Position numbers and translations under genes: made by a program
Part shown: positions 22,155 to 36,700 of the stretch, one piece after another
Position numbering within the stretch: position 1 is the first letter of the stretch
How the letters are laid out: every line of letters begins with the position of its first letter
Notes under the pieces: model-generated
The model's input: only the letters and a program-made list of their open reading frames with translations
Database searches by the model: none
Told to the model about the DNA's origin: nothing
Assembly: GCF_029227915.1 (NCBI RefSeq)
Contig: NC_079878.1
Span: forward strand, 30,965,501-31,029,500
DNA length: 64,000 nucleotides
Reading direction: 5' to 3'
From: Hydractinia symbiolongicarpus
Taxonomy: Eukaryota; Cnidaria; Hydrozoa; Anthoathecata; Hydractiniidae

Positions 22155-24793
22155 GAAAGTACCCTGTGAGTAAACTCATTTCCAGAACGATTTTTTAAAT
22201 TATCTTTTCACCACTACAAAGCATGAGACTTGAAGTTTATAAAAATGTTTTCATTTTTGATGAGACTCTGAATAAAAGAAGTTTAATTGCCGGCAAACGA
22301 AAACCCGCGAATTCCGGTAAATCCTGGACTCGGCCCGTATAGTCAAAAGTATACAAAGAAAATACCCAGGGAGTAAACACATTTCCCGTTCGATTTTTTA
22401 AATTATTTTTTCACCACTAAAACGCATAAGACTTGTAGTTTTTAGGAATGTTTTCATTTTTGATGAGACGCTTAATGAAAGAAGTTTAATCGCCGGCAAA
22501 CGAAAACCCGCGATTTCTCGTAAATCCCGGGCTTGGCCCGTATAGTCGAATGTATACAAAGAAAGTACCCTGTGAGTAAACTCATTTCTCGAACGACTTT
22601 TTAAATTATCTTTTCACCACTAAAACGCACGAGACTTGTAGTTTTCAAAAATGTTTTCATTTTTGATCAGACGCTGAATAAAAGATGTTTAATCGCCGGC
22701 AAACCAAAACCCGCGATTTCCCGTAAATACCGGACTCGGCCCGTATAGTCAAACGTATACAAAGAAAGTACCCAGGGAGTAAACTCATTTCCCGAACGAT
22801 TTTTTAAATTATTTTTTCACCACTAAAACGCATGAGACTTGTAGTTTTCAGGAATGTTTTCATTTTTGATGAGACGCTTAATGAAAGAAGTTTAATCGCC
22901 GGCAAAGGAAAACCTGCGATTTCTCGTAAATCCCGGGCTTGGCCCGTATCGTCGAATGTATACAAAGAGAGTACCCTGTGAGTAAACTCTTTTCTCGAAC
23001 GATTTTTTAAATTATTTTTTCACCACTAAAACGCATAAGAATTGTAGTTTTCAAAAATGTTTTCATTTTTGATGAGACGCTGAATAAAAGATGTTTAATC
23101 GCCGGCAAACGAAAACCCGCAATTTCCCGTAAATCCGGTGCTTGGCTCGTATAGTCAAGTATATACAAAGAAAGTACCCTGTGAGTAAACTCCTTTCCAG
23201 AACGATTTTTTATTATATCTTTTCACCACTAAAACGCATGAGACTTGTAGTTTTCAAAAATGTTTTCATTTTTGATGAGACGCTGAATAAAAGATGTTTA
23301 ATCGCCGGCAAACGAAAACCCGCGATTTCCCGTAAATCCCGGAGTCGGCCCGTATAGTCAAAAGTATGCAAAGAAAGTACCCAGGGAGTAAACTCATTTC
23401 CCGAACGATTTTTTAAATTATTTTTTCACCACTAAAACGCATGAGACTTGCAGTTTTCAGGAATGTTTTTATTTTTGATGAGACGCTTAATGAAAGAAGT
23501 TTAATCGCCGGCAAACGAAAACCTGCGATTTCCCGTAAATCCCGGGCTTGGCCCGTATAGTCGAATGTATACAAAGAAAGTACCCTGTGAGTAAACTCAT
23601 TTTTCGAACGATTTTTTAAATTATTTTTTCACCACTAAAACGCATGAGAATTGTAGTTTTCAAAAATGTTTTCATTTTTGATGAGACGCTGAATAAAAGA
23701 AGTTTAATCGCCGGCAAACGAAAAGCCGCAATTTCCCGTAAATCCCGGACTCGGCCCGTATAGTCAAAAGTATACAAAGAAAGTACCCAGGGAGTAAACT
23801 CATTTCCCGAACGATTTTTTAAATTATTTTTTCACCACTAAAACGCATGAGACTTGCAGTTCTCAGGAATGTTTTCATTTTTGATGAGACGGTTAATGAA
23901 AGAAGTTTAATCGCCGGCAAACGAAAACCTGCGATTTCCCGTAAATCCCGTGCTTGGCTCGTATAGTCGAGTATATACAAAGAAAGTACCCTGTGAGTAA
24001 ACTCCTTTCTAGAACGATTTTTTATATTATCTTTTCACCACTAAAACGCATGAGACTTGTAGTTTTCAAAAATGTTTTGATTTTTGATGAGACGCGGAAT
24101 AAAAGAAGTTTAATCGCCGGCAAACGAAAACCCGCGATTTCCCGTAAATCCCGGACTCGGCCCGTATAGTCAAAAGTATACAAAGAAAATACCCAGGGAG
24201 TAAACTCATTTCCCGAACGATTTTTTAAATTATTTTTTCACCACTAAAACGCGTGAGACTTGTAGTGTTCAAAAATGTTTTCATTTTTGATGAGACGCTG
24301 AATAAAAGATGTTTAATCGCCGGCAAACGAAAACCCGCGATTTCCCGTAAATCCCGGACTCGGCCCGTATAGTCAAAAGTATACAAAGAAAGTACCCAGG
24401 AAGTAAACTCATTTCCCGAACGATTTCTTAAATTATTTTTTCACCACTAAAACGCATGAGACTTGCAGTTTTCAGGAATGTTTTCATTTTTGATGAGACG
24501 GTTAATGAAAGAAGTTTAATCGCCGGCAAACGAAAACCTGCGATTTCCCGTAAATCCCGTGCTGGGCTCGTATAGTCAAAAGTACACAAAGAAAATACTC
24601 AGGGAGTAAACTCATTTCCCGAACGATTTTTTAAATTATTTTTTCACCACTAAAACGTATGAGACTTGTAGTTTTCAAAAATGTTTTCATTTTTGATAAG
24701 ATGCTGAATAAAAGAATTTTAATCGCCGACAAACGAAAACCCGCGATTTCCCGTAAATCCCGGACTCGGCACGTAAGGTGAAAAGTATACAAA
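22155..24793 (+). repeat. 13-monomer spaced repeat, copy 1
   Basis: Segment ~22,155-23,530 recurs at ~24,794-26,170 with an offset of exactly 2,639 bp (13 x 203). The matching rare monomers are CCACTACAAAGCATGAG (22,211 and 24,850), GCATAAGACTTG, GCACGAGACTTG with TTTTTGATCAG, and the monomer whose A/T tract reads TTTTTTATTATATC (near 23,207 and 25,846). The intervening ~23,530-24,793 carries GACGGTTAATG and GACGCGGAATAAAAG monomers that are not in the copied segment. Confidence 0.75.
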
Positions 24794-27180
24794 GAAAGTA
24801 CCCTGTGAGTAAACTCATTTCCAGAACGATTTTTTAAATTATCTTTTCACCACTACAAAGCATGAGACTTGAAGTTTATAAAAATGTTTTCATTTTTGAT
24901 GAGACTGTGAATAAAAGAAGTTTAATCGCCGGAAAACGAAAACCCGCGAATTCCGGTAAATCCTGGACTCGGCCCGTATAGTCGAAAGTATACAAAGAAA
25001 ATACCCAGGGAGTAAACACATTTCCCGAACGATTTTTTAAATTATTTTTTCACCACTAAAACGCATAAGACTTGTAGTTTTCAGGAATGTTTTCATTTTT
25101 GATGAGACGCTTAATGAAAGAAGTTTAATCGCCGGCAAACGAAAACCCGCGATTTCTCGTAAATCCCGGGCTTGGCCCGTATAGTCGAATGTATACAAAG
25201 AAAGTACCCTGTGAGTAAACTCATTTCTCGAACGACTTTTTAAATTATCTTTTCACCACTAAAACGCACGAGACTTGTAGTTTTCAAAAATGTTTTCATT
25301 TTTGATCAGACGCTGAATAAAAGATGTTTAATCGCCGGCAAACCAAAACCCGCGATTTCCCGTAAATACCGGACTCGGCCCGTATAGTCAAACGTATACA
25401 AAGAAAGTACCCAGGGAGTAAACTCATTTCCCGAACGATTTTTTAAATTATTTTTTCACCACTAAAACGCATGAGACTTGTAGTTTTCAGGAATGTTTTC
25501 ATTTTTGATGAGACGCTTAATAAAAGAAGTTTAATCGCTGGCAAAGGAAAACCTGCGATTTCCCGTAAATCCCGGGCTTGGCCCGTATCGTCGAATGTAT
25601 ACAAAGAAAGTACCCTGTGGGTAAACTCTTTTCACGAACGATTTTTTAAATTATTTTTTCACCACTAAAACGCATAAGAATTTTAGTTTTCAAAAATGTT
25701 TTCATTTTTGATGAGACGCTGAATAAAAGATGTTTAATCGCCGGCAAACGAAAACCCGCAATTTCCCGTAAATCCGGTGCTTGGCTCGTATAGTCAAGTA
25801 TATACAAAGAAAGTACCCTGTGAGTAAACTCCTTTCCAGAACGATTTTTTATTATATCTTTTCACCACTAAAACGCATGAGACTTGTAGTTTTCAAAAAT
25901 GTTTTCATTTTTGATGAGACGCTGAATAAAAGATGTTTAATCGCCGGCAAACGAAAACCCGCGATTTCCCGTGAATCCCGGACTTGGCCCGTATAGTCAA
26001 AAGTATACAAAGAAAGTACCCAGGAAGTAAACTCATTTCCCGAACGATTTTTTAAATTATTTTTTCACCACTAAAACGCATGAGACTTGTAGTTTTCAGG
26101 AATGTTTTCATTTTTGATGAGACGCTTAATAAAAGAAGTTTAATCGCTGACAAAGGAAAACCCGCGATTTCCCGTAAATCCCGGACTTGGCCCGTATAGT
26201 CAAAAGTATACAAAGAAAGTACCCAGGAAGTAAACTCATTTCCCGAACGATTTTTTAAATTATTTTTTCACCACTAAAACGCATGAGACTTGTAGTTTTC
26301 AAAAATGTTTTCATTTTTGATAAGACGCAGAATAAAAGATGTTAATCGCCGGCAAGCGAAAACCCGCGATTTCCCGTAAATCCCGGGCTTGGCTCGTATC
26401 GTCGAATGTATACGAAGAAAGTACCCTGTGAGTAAACTCATTTCCCGAACGATTTATTAAATTATTTTTTCACCACTAAAACGCATGAGACTTGTAGTTT
26501 TCAAAAATGTTTTCATTTTTGATGAGACGCTGAATGAAAGAAGTTTAATCGCCGGCAAACGAAAACCCGCAATTTCCCGTAAATCCCGTGCTTGGCCCGT
26601 ATAGTCGAGTATATACAAAGAAAATACCCTGTGAGTAAACTCATTTGCAGAACGATTTTTTAAATTATCTTTTCACCACTAAAACGCATGAGACTTGTAG
26701 TCTTCAAAAATGTTCTCATTTTTGATGAGACGCTGAATAAAAGAAGTTTAATCGTCGGCAAACGAAAACCCGCGATTTACCGTAAATCCCGGACTCGGCC
26801 CGTATAGTCAAAAGTATACAAAGAAAATACCCAGGGAGTAAACTCATTTCCCGAACGATTTTTTAAATTATTTTTTCACCACTAAAACGTATGAGATTCG
26901 TAGTTTTCAAAAATGTTTTTATTTTTGATGAGACGCTGAATAAAAGAAGTTTAATCGCCGGCAAACGAAAACCCGCGATTTCCCGTAAATCCCGGACTCG
27001 ACCCGTATAATCAAATGTATACAAAGAAAGTACCCTGTGAGTAAACTCAATTCTAGAACGATTTTTTAAATTATTTTTTCACCACTAAAACGCATAAGAC
27101 TTGTAGTTTTCAAAAATGTTTTCATTTTTGATGAGACGCTGAATAAAAGAAGTTTAATCGCCGGCAAACGAAAACCCGCA
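24794..27180 (+). repeat. 13-monomer spaced repeat, partial copy 2, and transition
   Basis: The first ~1,375 bp match 22,155-23,530 at +2,639 bp. After ~26,170 the match ends and the array becomes a mosaic in which the C-type marker is GTCGAGTATATAC, not the GTCGAGTACATAC of the first 22 kb. No non-satellite sequence is seen. Confidence 0.7.
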
Positions 27181-27189
27181 ATTTCCCGT

Positions 27190-27798
27190 AAATCCCGTGC
27201 TTGGCTCGTAAAGTCGAGTATATACAAAGAAAGAACCCTGTGAGTAAACTCCTTTCCAGAACGATTTTTTATATTATCTTTTCACCACTAAAACGCATGA
27301 GACTTGTAGTTTTCAAAAATGTTTTTATTTTTGATAAGACGCGGAATAAAAGAAGTTTAATCGCCGGCAAACGAAAACCCGCAATTTCCCGTAAATCCCG
27401 TGCTTGGCTCGTAAAGTCGAGTATATACAAAGAAAGAACCCTGTGAGTAAACTCCTTTCCAGAACGATTTTTTATATTATCTTTTCACCACTAAAACGCA
27501 TGAGACTTGTAGTTTTTAAAAATGTTTTCATTTTTGATGAGACGCGGAATAAAAGAAGTTTAATCACCGGCAAACGAAAACCCGCAATTTCCCGTAAATA
27601 CCGTGCTTGGCTCGTAAAGTCGGGTATATACAAAGAAAGAACCCTGTGAGTAAACTCCTTTCCAGAACGATTTTTTATATTATCTTTTCACCACTAAAAC
27701 GCATGAGACTTGTAGTTTTTAAAAATGTTTTCATTTTTGATGAGACGCGGAATAAAAGAAGTTTAATCGCCGGCAAACGAAAACCCGCGATTTTCCGT
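27190..27798 (+). repeat. Three consecutive near-identical monomers
   Basis: GCTCGTAAAGTCGAGTATATAC with AAAGAACCCTGTGAG is repeated at exactly 203-bp steps (about 27,204, 27,407 and 27,610). The third copy has GTCGGGTATATAC. A fourth related copy begins near 28,219, 1,015 bp after the first. Adjacent monomers elsewhere are usually different types, so this is a recent local amplification of a single monomer. Confidence 0.85.
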
Positions 27799-29529
27799 TA
27801 ATCCCGGACTCGGCCCGTATAGTCAAAAGTATACAAAGAAATTACGCAGGGAGTAAACTCATTTCCAGAACAATTTTTTAAATTATCTTTTCACCACTAT
27901 AACGCATGAGACTTGTAGTTTTCAAAAATGTGTTCATTTTTGATGAGACGCTGAATAAAAGAAGTTTAATCACCGGCAAACGAAAACCCGCCATTTCCCG
28001 TAAATCCCGGACTCAGCCCGTATAGTCAAAAGTATACAAAGAAAATACCCAGGGAGTAAATTCAATTCCAGAACGATTTTTTAAATTATCTTTTCACCAC
28101 TAAAACGCATGAGACTTGTAGTTTTCAAAAATGTTTTCATTTTTGATGAGACGCTGAATAAAAGAAGTTTAATCGCCGGCAAACGAAAACCCGCAATTTC
28201 CCGTAAATCCCGTGCTTGGCTCGTAAAGTCGAGTATATACAAAGAAAGAACCCTGTGAGTAAACTCCTTTCCAGAACGATTTTTTATATTATCTTTTCAC
28301 CACTAAAACGCATGAGACTTGTAGTTTTCAAAAATGTTTTCATTTTTGATAAGACGCGGAATAAAAGAAGTTTAATCGCCGGCAAACGAAAACCAGCGAT
28401 TTCCCGTAAATCCCGGACTCGGCCCGTATAGTCAAAAGTACACAAAGAAAATACTCAGGGAGTAAACTCATTTCCCGAACGATTTTTTAAATTATTTTTT
28501 TACCACTAAAACGTATGAGACTTGTAGTTTTCAAAAATGTGTTCATTTTTGATGAGACGCTGAATAAAAGAAGTTTAATCACCGGCAAACGAAAACCCGC
28601 CATTTCCCGTAAATCCCGGACTCGGCCCGTATAGTCAAAAGTATACAAAGAAAATACCCAGGGAGTAAATTCAATTCCAGAACGATTTTTTAAATTATCT
28701 TTTCACCACTAAAACGCATGAGACTTGTAGTTTTCAAAAATGTTTTCATTTTTGATAAGACGCTGAATAAAAGATGTTTAATCGCCGGCAAACCAAAACC
28801 CGCGATTTCCCGTAAATACCGGACTCGGCCCGTATAGTCAAAAGTATACAAAGAAAGTACCCAGGGAGTAAACTCATTTCCCGAACGATTTTTTAAATTA
28901 TTTTTTCACCACTAAAACGCACGAGACTTGTAGTTTTCAAAAATGTTTTCATTTTTGATGAGACGCTGAATAAAAGAAGTTTAATCGCCGACAAACGAAA
29001 ACCCGCGAATTCCCGTAAATCCCAAACTCGGCCCGTATAGTCAAAAGTATACAAAGAAAATACCCAGGGAGTAAATTCAATTCCAGAACGATTTTTTAAA
29101 TTATCTTTTCACCACTAAAACGCACGAGACTTGTAGTTTTCAAAAATGTTTTCATTTTTGATAAGACGCTGAATAAAAGATGTTTAATCGCCGGCAAACC
29201 AAACCCCGCGATTTCCCGTAAATACCGGACTCGGCCTGTATAGTCAAAAGTATTCAAAGAAAGTACCCAGGGAGTAAACTCATTTCCCGAACGATTTTTT
29301 AAATTATTTTTTCACCAGTAATACGCATGAGACTTGTAGTTATCAAAAATGATTTCATTTTTGATAAGACGCAGAATAAAAGATGTTAATCGCCGGCAAA
29401 CGAAAACCTGCGATTTCCCGTAAATCCCGGACTCGGCCCGTGTAGTCAAAAGTATACAAAGAAAGTACCCAGGGAGTAAACTCATTTCCCGAACGATTTT
29501 TTAAATTATTTTTTCACCAGTAAAACGCA
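27799..29529 (+). repeat. Mosaic satellite, no clear higher-order unit
   Basis: Ordinary monomers. CACCGGCAAACGAAAACCCGCC with TGTGTTCATTTTTG occurs near 27,928 and again near 28,538, a 3-monomer spacing. CCCAAACTCGG, a marker of the right half of the window, first appears near 29,021. Nothing else is seen here. Confidence 0.7.
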
Positions 29530-32500
29530 TGAGACTTGTAGTTTTCAGGAATGTTTTTCATTTTTGATGAGACGCTTAATGAAAGAAGTTTAATCGCCGG
29601 CAAACGAACACCCGCTATTTCCCGTAAATCCCGTGCTTGGCTTGTATAATCGAGTATATACAAAGAAAATACCCTGTGAGTAAACTCCTTTCCAGAACGA
29701 TTTTTTATATTATCTTTTCACCACTAAAACGCATGAGACTTGTAGTTTTCAAAAATGTTTTCATTTTTGATGAGACGCGGAATAAAAGAAGTTTAATCGC
29801 CGGTAAACGAAAACTCGCGATTTCCCGTAAATCCCGGACTCGGCCCATATAGTCAAAAGTATACAAAGAAAGTACCCTGCGAGTAAACTCATTTCCAGAA
29901 CGTATTTTAAATTATCTTTTCACCAGTAAAACGCATGACACTTGTAGTTTTCAAAAATGTTTTCATTTTTGATGAGGCGCTAAATAAAAGATGTTTAATC
30001 GCCGGCAAACGAAAACCCGCGATTTCCCGTAAATCCCGGACTCGGCCCGTATAGTCAAAAGTATACAAAGAAAGTACCCAGGGAGTAAACTCATTTCCCG
30101 AACGATTTTTTAAATTATTTTTTCACCACTAAAACGCAAGAGACTTGTAGTATTCAAAAATGTTTTCATTTTTGATGAGACGCTGAATAAAAGAAGTTTA
30201 ATCGCCAACAAACGAAAACCCGAGATTTCCTGTAAATCCCGGGCTTGGCCCGTATAGTCGAATGTATACAAAGAAAGTACCCTGTGAGTAAACTCATTTC
30301 CCGAACGATTTTTTAAATTATCTTTTCACTACTAAAACGCATGAGATTTGTAGTTTTCAGGAATGTTTTCATTTTTGATGAGACGCTTAATGAAAGAAGT
30401 TTAATCGCCGGCAAACGAAAACCCGCGATTTCCCGTAAATCCCGGGCTTGGTCCGTATAGTCGAATGTATACAAAGAAAGTACCCTGTGAGTAAACTCAT
30501 TTCCCGAACGATTTTTTAAATTATCTTTTCACCACTAAAACGCATGAGACTTGTAGTTTTCAAAAATGTTTTCATTTTTGATGAGACGCTGAATAAAAGA
30601 TGTTTAATCGCCGGCAAACGAAAACCCGTGATTTCCCGTAAATCCCGGACTCGGCCCGTATAGTCAAAAGTATACAAATAAAGTACCCAGGGAGTAAACT
30701 CATTTCCCGAACGATTTTTTAAATTATTTTTTCACCACTAAAACGCATGAGATTTGTAGTTTTCAGGAATGTTTTCATTTTTGATGAGACGCTTAATGAA
30801 AGAAGTTTAATCGCCGGCAAACGAAAACCCGCGATTTCCCGTAAATCCCGGGCTTGGCCCGTATAGTCGAATGTATACAAAGAAAGTACCCTGTGAGTAA
30901 ACTCATTTCCCGAACGATTTTTTAAATTATTTTTTCACCACTAAAACGCATGAGACTTGTAGTTTTCAAAAATGTTTTCACTTTTGATGAGACGCTGAAT
31001 ATAAGAAGTTTAATCGCCAGCAAACGAAAACCCGCGATTTCCCGTAAATCCCGTGCTTGGCCCGTATAGTCGAGAACATACAAAGAAAGTACCCTGTGAG
31101 TAAACTCATTTCCAGAACGATTTTTTAAATTATCTTTTCACCACTAAAACGCATGAGACTTGTAGTTTTCAAAAATGTTTTCATTTTTGATGAGACGCTT
31201 AATGAAAGAAGTTTAATCGCCGGCAAACGAAAACCCGCGAATTCCCGTAAATCCTTGGCTCGGCCCGTATAGGCAAAAGTATACAAAGAAAATACCCAGG
31301 GAGTAAACACATTTCCCGAACGATTTTTTAAATTATTTTTTCACCACTAAAACGTATGAGACTTGTAGTTTTCAAAAATGTTTTCATTTTTGATGAAGCG
31401 CTGAAGAAAAGAAGTTTAATCGACGGCAAACGAAAACCTGCGATTTCCCGTAAATCCCGGACTCGGCCCGTATAGTCAAAAGTATACAAAGAAAGTACCC
31501 TGCTAGTAAACTCATTTCCAGAACGATTTTTTAAATTATCTTTTCACCACTAAAACGCATGAGACTTGTAGTTTTCAAAAATGTTTTCATTTTTGATGAG
31601 ACGCTGAATAAAAGAAGTTTAATCGCCGGCAAACGAAAACCCGCGATTTCCCGTAAATCCCGGGCTTGGCCCGTATAGTCGAATGTATACAAAGAAAGTA
31701 CCCTGTGAGTAAACTCATTTCCCGAACGATTTTTTAAATTATTTTTTCACCACTAAAACGCATGAGTCTTGTAGTTTTCAAAAATGTTTTCACTTTTGAT
31801 GAGACGCTGAATATAAGAAGTTTAATCGCCGGCAAACGAAAACCCGCGATTTCCTGTAAATCCCGTGCTTGGCCCGTATAGTCGAGTACATACAAAGAAA
31901 GTACCCTGTGAGTAAACTCATTTCCAGAACGATTTTTTGAATTATTTTTCACCACTAAAACGCATGAGACTTGTAGTTTTCAGGAATGTTTTCATTTTTG
32001 ATGAGACGCTTAATGAAAGAAGTTTAATCGCCGGCAAACGAACACCCGCTATTTCCCGTAAATCCCCTGCTTGGCTTGTATAATCGAGTATATACAAAGA
32101 AAGTACCCTGTGAGTAAACTCCTTTCCAGAACGATTTTTTATATTATCTTTTCACCACTAAAACGCATGAGACTTGTAGTTTTCAAAAATGTTTTCATTT
32201 TTGATGAGACGCGGAATAAAAGAAGTTTAATCGCCGGTAAACGAAAACTTGCGATTTCCCGTAAATCCCGGACTCGGCCCATATAGTCAAAAGTATACAA
32301 AGAAAGTACCCTGCGAGTAAACTCATTTCCAGAACGTATTTTAAATTATCTTTTCACCAGTAAAACGCATGACACTTGTAGTTTTCAAAAATGTTTTCAT
32401 TTTTGATGAGGCACTGAATAAAAGATGTTTAATCGCCGGCAAACGAAAACCCGCGATTTCCCGTAAATCCCGGACTCGGCCCGTATAGTCAAAAGTATAC

Positions 32501-33755
32501 AAAGAAAGTACCCAGGGAGTAAACTCATTTCCCGAACGATTTTTTAAATTATTTTTTCACCACTAAAACGCAAGAGACTTGTAGTTTTCAAAAATGTTTT
32601 CATTTTTGATGAGACGCTGAATAAAAGAAGTTTAATCGCCAACAAACGAAAACCCGCGATTTCCTGTAAATCCCGGGCTTGGCCCGTATAGTCGAATGTA
32701 TACAAAGAAAGTACCCTGTGAGTAAACTCATTTCCCGAACGATTTTTTAAATTATCTTTTCACTACTAAAACGCATGAGATTTGTAGTTTCCAGGAATGT
32801 TTTCATTTTTGATGAGACGCTTAATGAAAGAAGTTTAATCGCCGGCAAACGAAAACCCGCGATTTCCCGTAAATCCCGGGCTTGGTCCGTATAGTCGAAT
32901 GTATACAAAGAAAGTACCCTGTGAGTAAACTCATTTCCCGAACGATTTTTTAAATTATCTTTTCACCACTAAAACGCATGAGACTTGTAGTTTTCAAAAA
33001 TGTTTTCATTTTTGATGAGACGCTGAATAAAAGATGTTTAATCGCCGGCAAACGAAAACCCGTGATTTCCCGTAAATCCCGGACTCGGCCCGTATAGTCA
33101 AAAGAATACAAATAAAGTACCCAGGGAGTAAACTCATTTCCCGAACGATTTTTTAAATTATTTTTTCACCACTAAAACGCATGAGATTTGTAGTTTTCAG
33201 GAATGTTTTCATTTTTGATGAGACGCTTAATGAAAGAAGTTTAATCGCCGGCAAACGAAAACCCGCGATTTCCCGTAAATCCCGGGCTTGGCCCGTATAG
33301 TCGAATGTATACAAAGAAAGTACCCTGTGAGTAAACTCATTTCCCGAACGATTTTTTAAATTATTTTTTCACCACTAAAACGCATGAGACTTGTAGTTTT
33401 CAAAAATGTTTTCACTTTTGATGAGACGCTGAATATAAGAAGTTTAATCGCCGGCAAACGAAAACCCGCGATTTCCCGTAAATCCCGTGCTTGGCCCGTA
33501 TAGTCGAGAACATACAAAGAAAGTACCCTGTGAGTAAACTCATTTCCAGAACGATTTTTTAAATTATCTTTTCACCACTAAAACGCATGAGACTTGTAGT
33601 TTTCAAAAATGTTTTCATTTTTGATGAGACGCTTAATGAAAGAAGTTTAATCGCCGGCAAACGAAAACCCGCGAATTCCCGTAAATCCTTGGCTCGGCCC
33701 GTATAGGCAAAAGTATACAAAGAAAATACCCAGGGAGTAAACACATTTCCCGAAC
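29530..33755 (+). repeat. 12-monomer higher-order repeat (2,434-bp offset)
   Basis: Segment ~29,530-31,320 recurs at ~31,964-33,755 with an offset of 2,434 bp (12 x 203 less 2). Examples are GTATAATCGAGTATATAC (near 29,643 and 32,077), AACGTATTTTAAATTATC (near 29,900 and 32,334) and GTCGAGAACATAC (31,072 and 33,506). A small number of substitutions separate the copies (GCGCTAAATAAAAG against GCACTGAATAAAAG; CCCGTGCTTGG against CCCCTGCTTGG). About 640 bp between the two segments are not part of the match. Confidence 0.85.
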
Positions 33756-36700
33756 GATTTTTTGAATTATTTTTCACCACTAAAACGCATGAGACTTGTA
33801 GTTTTCAGGAATGTTTTCATTTTTGATGAGACGCTTAATGAAAGAAGTTTAATCGCCGGCAAACGAAAACCCGCGATTTCCCGTAAATCCCGTGCTTGGC
33901 TTGTATAGTCGAGTATATACAAAGAAAGTACCCTGTGAGTAAACTCCTTTCCAGAACGATTTTTTTTAATATCTTTTCACCACTAAAACGCATGAGACTT
34001 GTAGTTTTCAAAAATGTTTTCATTTTTGATGAGACGCGGAATAAAAGAAGTTTAATCGCCGGTAAACGAAAACCCGCGATTTCCCGTAAATCCCGGACTC
34101 GGCCCGTATAGTCAAAAGTAGACAAAGAAAATACCCAGGGAGTAAACTCATTTCCCGAACGATTTTTTAAATTATTTTTTCACCACTAAAACGTATGAGA
34201 CTTGTAGTTTTCAAAAATGTTTTCATTTTTGATGAAGCGCTGAAGAAAAGAAGTTTAATCGACGGCAAACGAAAACCCGCGATTTCCCGTAAATACCGGA
34301 CTCGGCCCGTATAGTCAAAAGTATACAAAGAAAGTACCCTGCGAGTAAACTCATTTCCAAAACGATTTTTTAAAATATATTTTCACCACTAAAACGCACG
34401 AGACTTGTAGTTTTCAAAAATGTTTCCATTTTTGATGAGACGCTGAATAAAAGAAGTTTAATCGCCGGCAAACGAAAACCCGCGAATTCCCGTAAATCCC
34501 AAACTCGGCCCGTATAGTCAGAAGTATACAAAGAAAATACCCAGGGAGTAAACTCATTTCCAGAACGATTTTTTAAATTATCTCTTCACCACTAAAACGC
34601 ATGAGACTTGTAGTTTTCAAAAATGTTTTTATTTTTGTAAGACGCTGAATAAAAGATGTTTAATCGCCGGCAAACAAAAACCCGCGATTTCCCGTAAATC
34701 CCGGACTCGGCCCGTATAGTCAAAAGTATACAAAGAAAATACCCAGGGAGTGAACACATTTCCAGAACGATTTTTTGAATTATTTTTCACCACTAAAACG
34801 CATGAGACTTGTAATTTTCAGGAATGTTTTCATTTTTGATGAGACGCGGAATAAAAGAAGTTTAATCGCCGGTAAACGAAAACCCGCAATTTCCCGTAAA
34901 TCCCGGACTCGGCCCGTATAGTCAAAAGTAGACAAAGAAAATACCCAGGGAGTAAACTCTTTTCCCGAACGATTTTTTAAATTATTTTTTCACCACTAAA
35001 ACGTTTGAGACTTGTAGTTTTCAAAAATGTTTTCATTTTTGATGAGGCGCTGAAGAAAAGAAGTTAAATCGACGGCAAACAAAAACCCGCGATTTCCCGT
35101 AAATCCCGGACTCGGCCCGTATAGTCAAAAGTATACAAAGAAAGTACCCTGCGAGTAAACTCATTTCCAGAACGATTTTTTAAAATATCTTTTCACCACT
35201 AAAACGCACGGGACTTGTAGTTTTCAAAAATGTTTCCATTTTTGATGAGACGCTGAATAAAAGAAGTTTAATCGCCGGCAAACGAAAACCCGCAAATTCC
35301 CGTAAATCCCAAACTCGGCCCGTATAGTCAGAAGTATACAAAGAAAATACCCAGGGAGTAAATTCATTTCCAGAACGATTTTTTAAATTATTTTTTCACC
35401 ACTAAAACGTATGAGACTTGTAGTTTTCAAAAATGTTTTCATTTTTGTTGAGACGCTGAATGAAAGAAGTTTAATCGCCGGCAAACGAAAACCCGCGATT
35501 TCCCGTAAATCCCGGACTCGGCCCGTATAGTCAAAAGTAGACAAAGAAAACACCCAGGGAGTAAACTCATTTCCCGAACGATTTTTTAAATTATTTTTTC
35601 ACCACTAAAACGTATGAGACTTGTAGTTTTCAAAAATGTTTTCATTTTTGATGAGGCGCTGAAGAAAAGAAGTTTAATCGACGGCAAACGAAAACCCGCG
35701 ATTTCCCGTAAATCCCGGACTCGGCCCGTATAGTCAAAAGTATACAAAGAAAGTACCCTGCGAGTAAACTCATTTCCAGAACGATTTTTTAAAATATCTT
35801 TTCACCACTAAAACGCACGAGACTTGTAGTTTTCAAAAATGTTTCCATTTTTGATGAGAAGCTGAATAAAAGAAGTTTAATCGCCGGCAAACGAAAACCC
35901 GCGAATTCTTGTAAATCCTTGGCTCGGCCCGTATAGGCAAAAGTATACAAAGAAAATACCCAGGGAGTAAACACATTTCCCGAACGATTTTTTGAATTAT
36001 TTTTCACCACTAAAACGCATGAGACTTGTAGTTTTCAGGAATGTTTTCATTTTTGATGAGACGCTTAATGAAAGAAGTTTAATCGCCGGCAAACGAAAAC
36101 CCGCGATTTCCCGTAAATCCCGGGCTTGGCCCGTATAGTCGAATGTATACAAAGAAAGTACCCTGTGAGTAAACTCATTTCCCGAACGATTTTTTAAATT
36201 ATTTTTTCACCACTAAAACGCATGAGACTTGTAGTTTTTAAAAATGTTTTCACTTTTGATGAGACGCTGAATATAAGAAGTTTAATCGCCGGCAAACGAA
36301 AACCCGCGATTTCCCGTAAATCCCGTGCTTGGCCCGTATAGTCGAGAACATACAAAGAAAGTACCCTGTGATTAAACTCATTTCCAGAACGATTTTTTAA
36401 ATTATCTTTTCACCACTAAAACGCATGAGACTTGTAGTTTTCAAAAATGTTTTCATTTTTGATGAGACGCTTAATGAAAGAAGTTTAATCGCCGGCAAAC
36501 GAAAACCCGCGAATTCCCGTAAATCCTTGGCTCGGCCCGTATAGGCAAAAGTATACAAAGAAAATACCCAGGGAGTAAACACATTTCCCGAACGATTTTT
36601 TGAAATATTTTTCACCACTAAAACGCATGAGACTTGTAGTTTTCAGGAATGTTTTCATTTTTGATGAGACGCTTAATGAAAGAAGCTTAATCGCCGGCAA

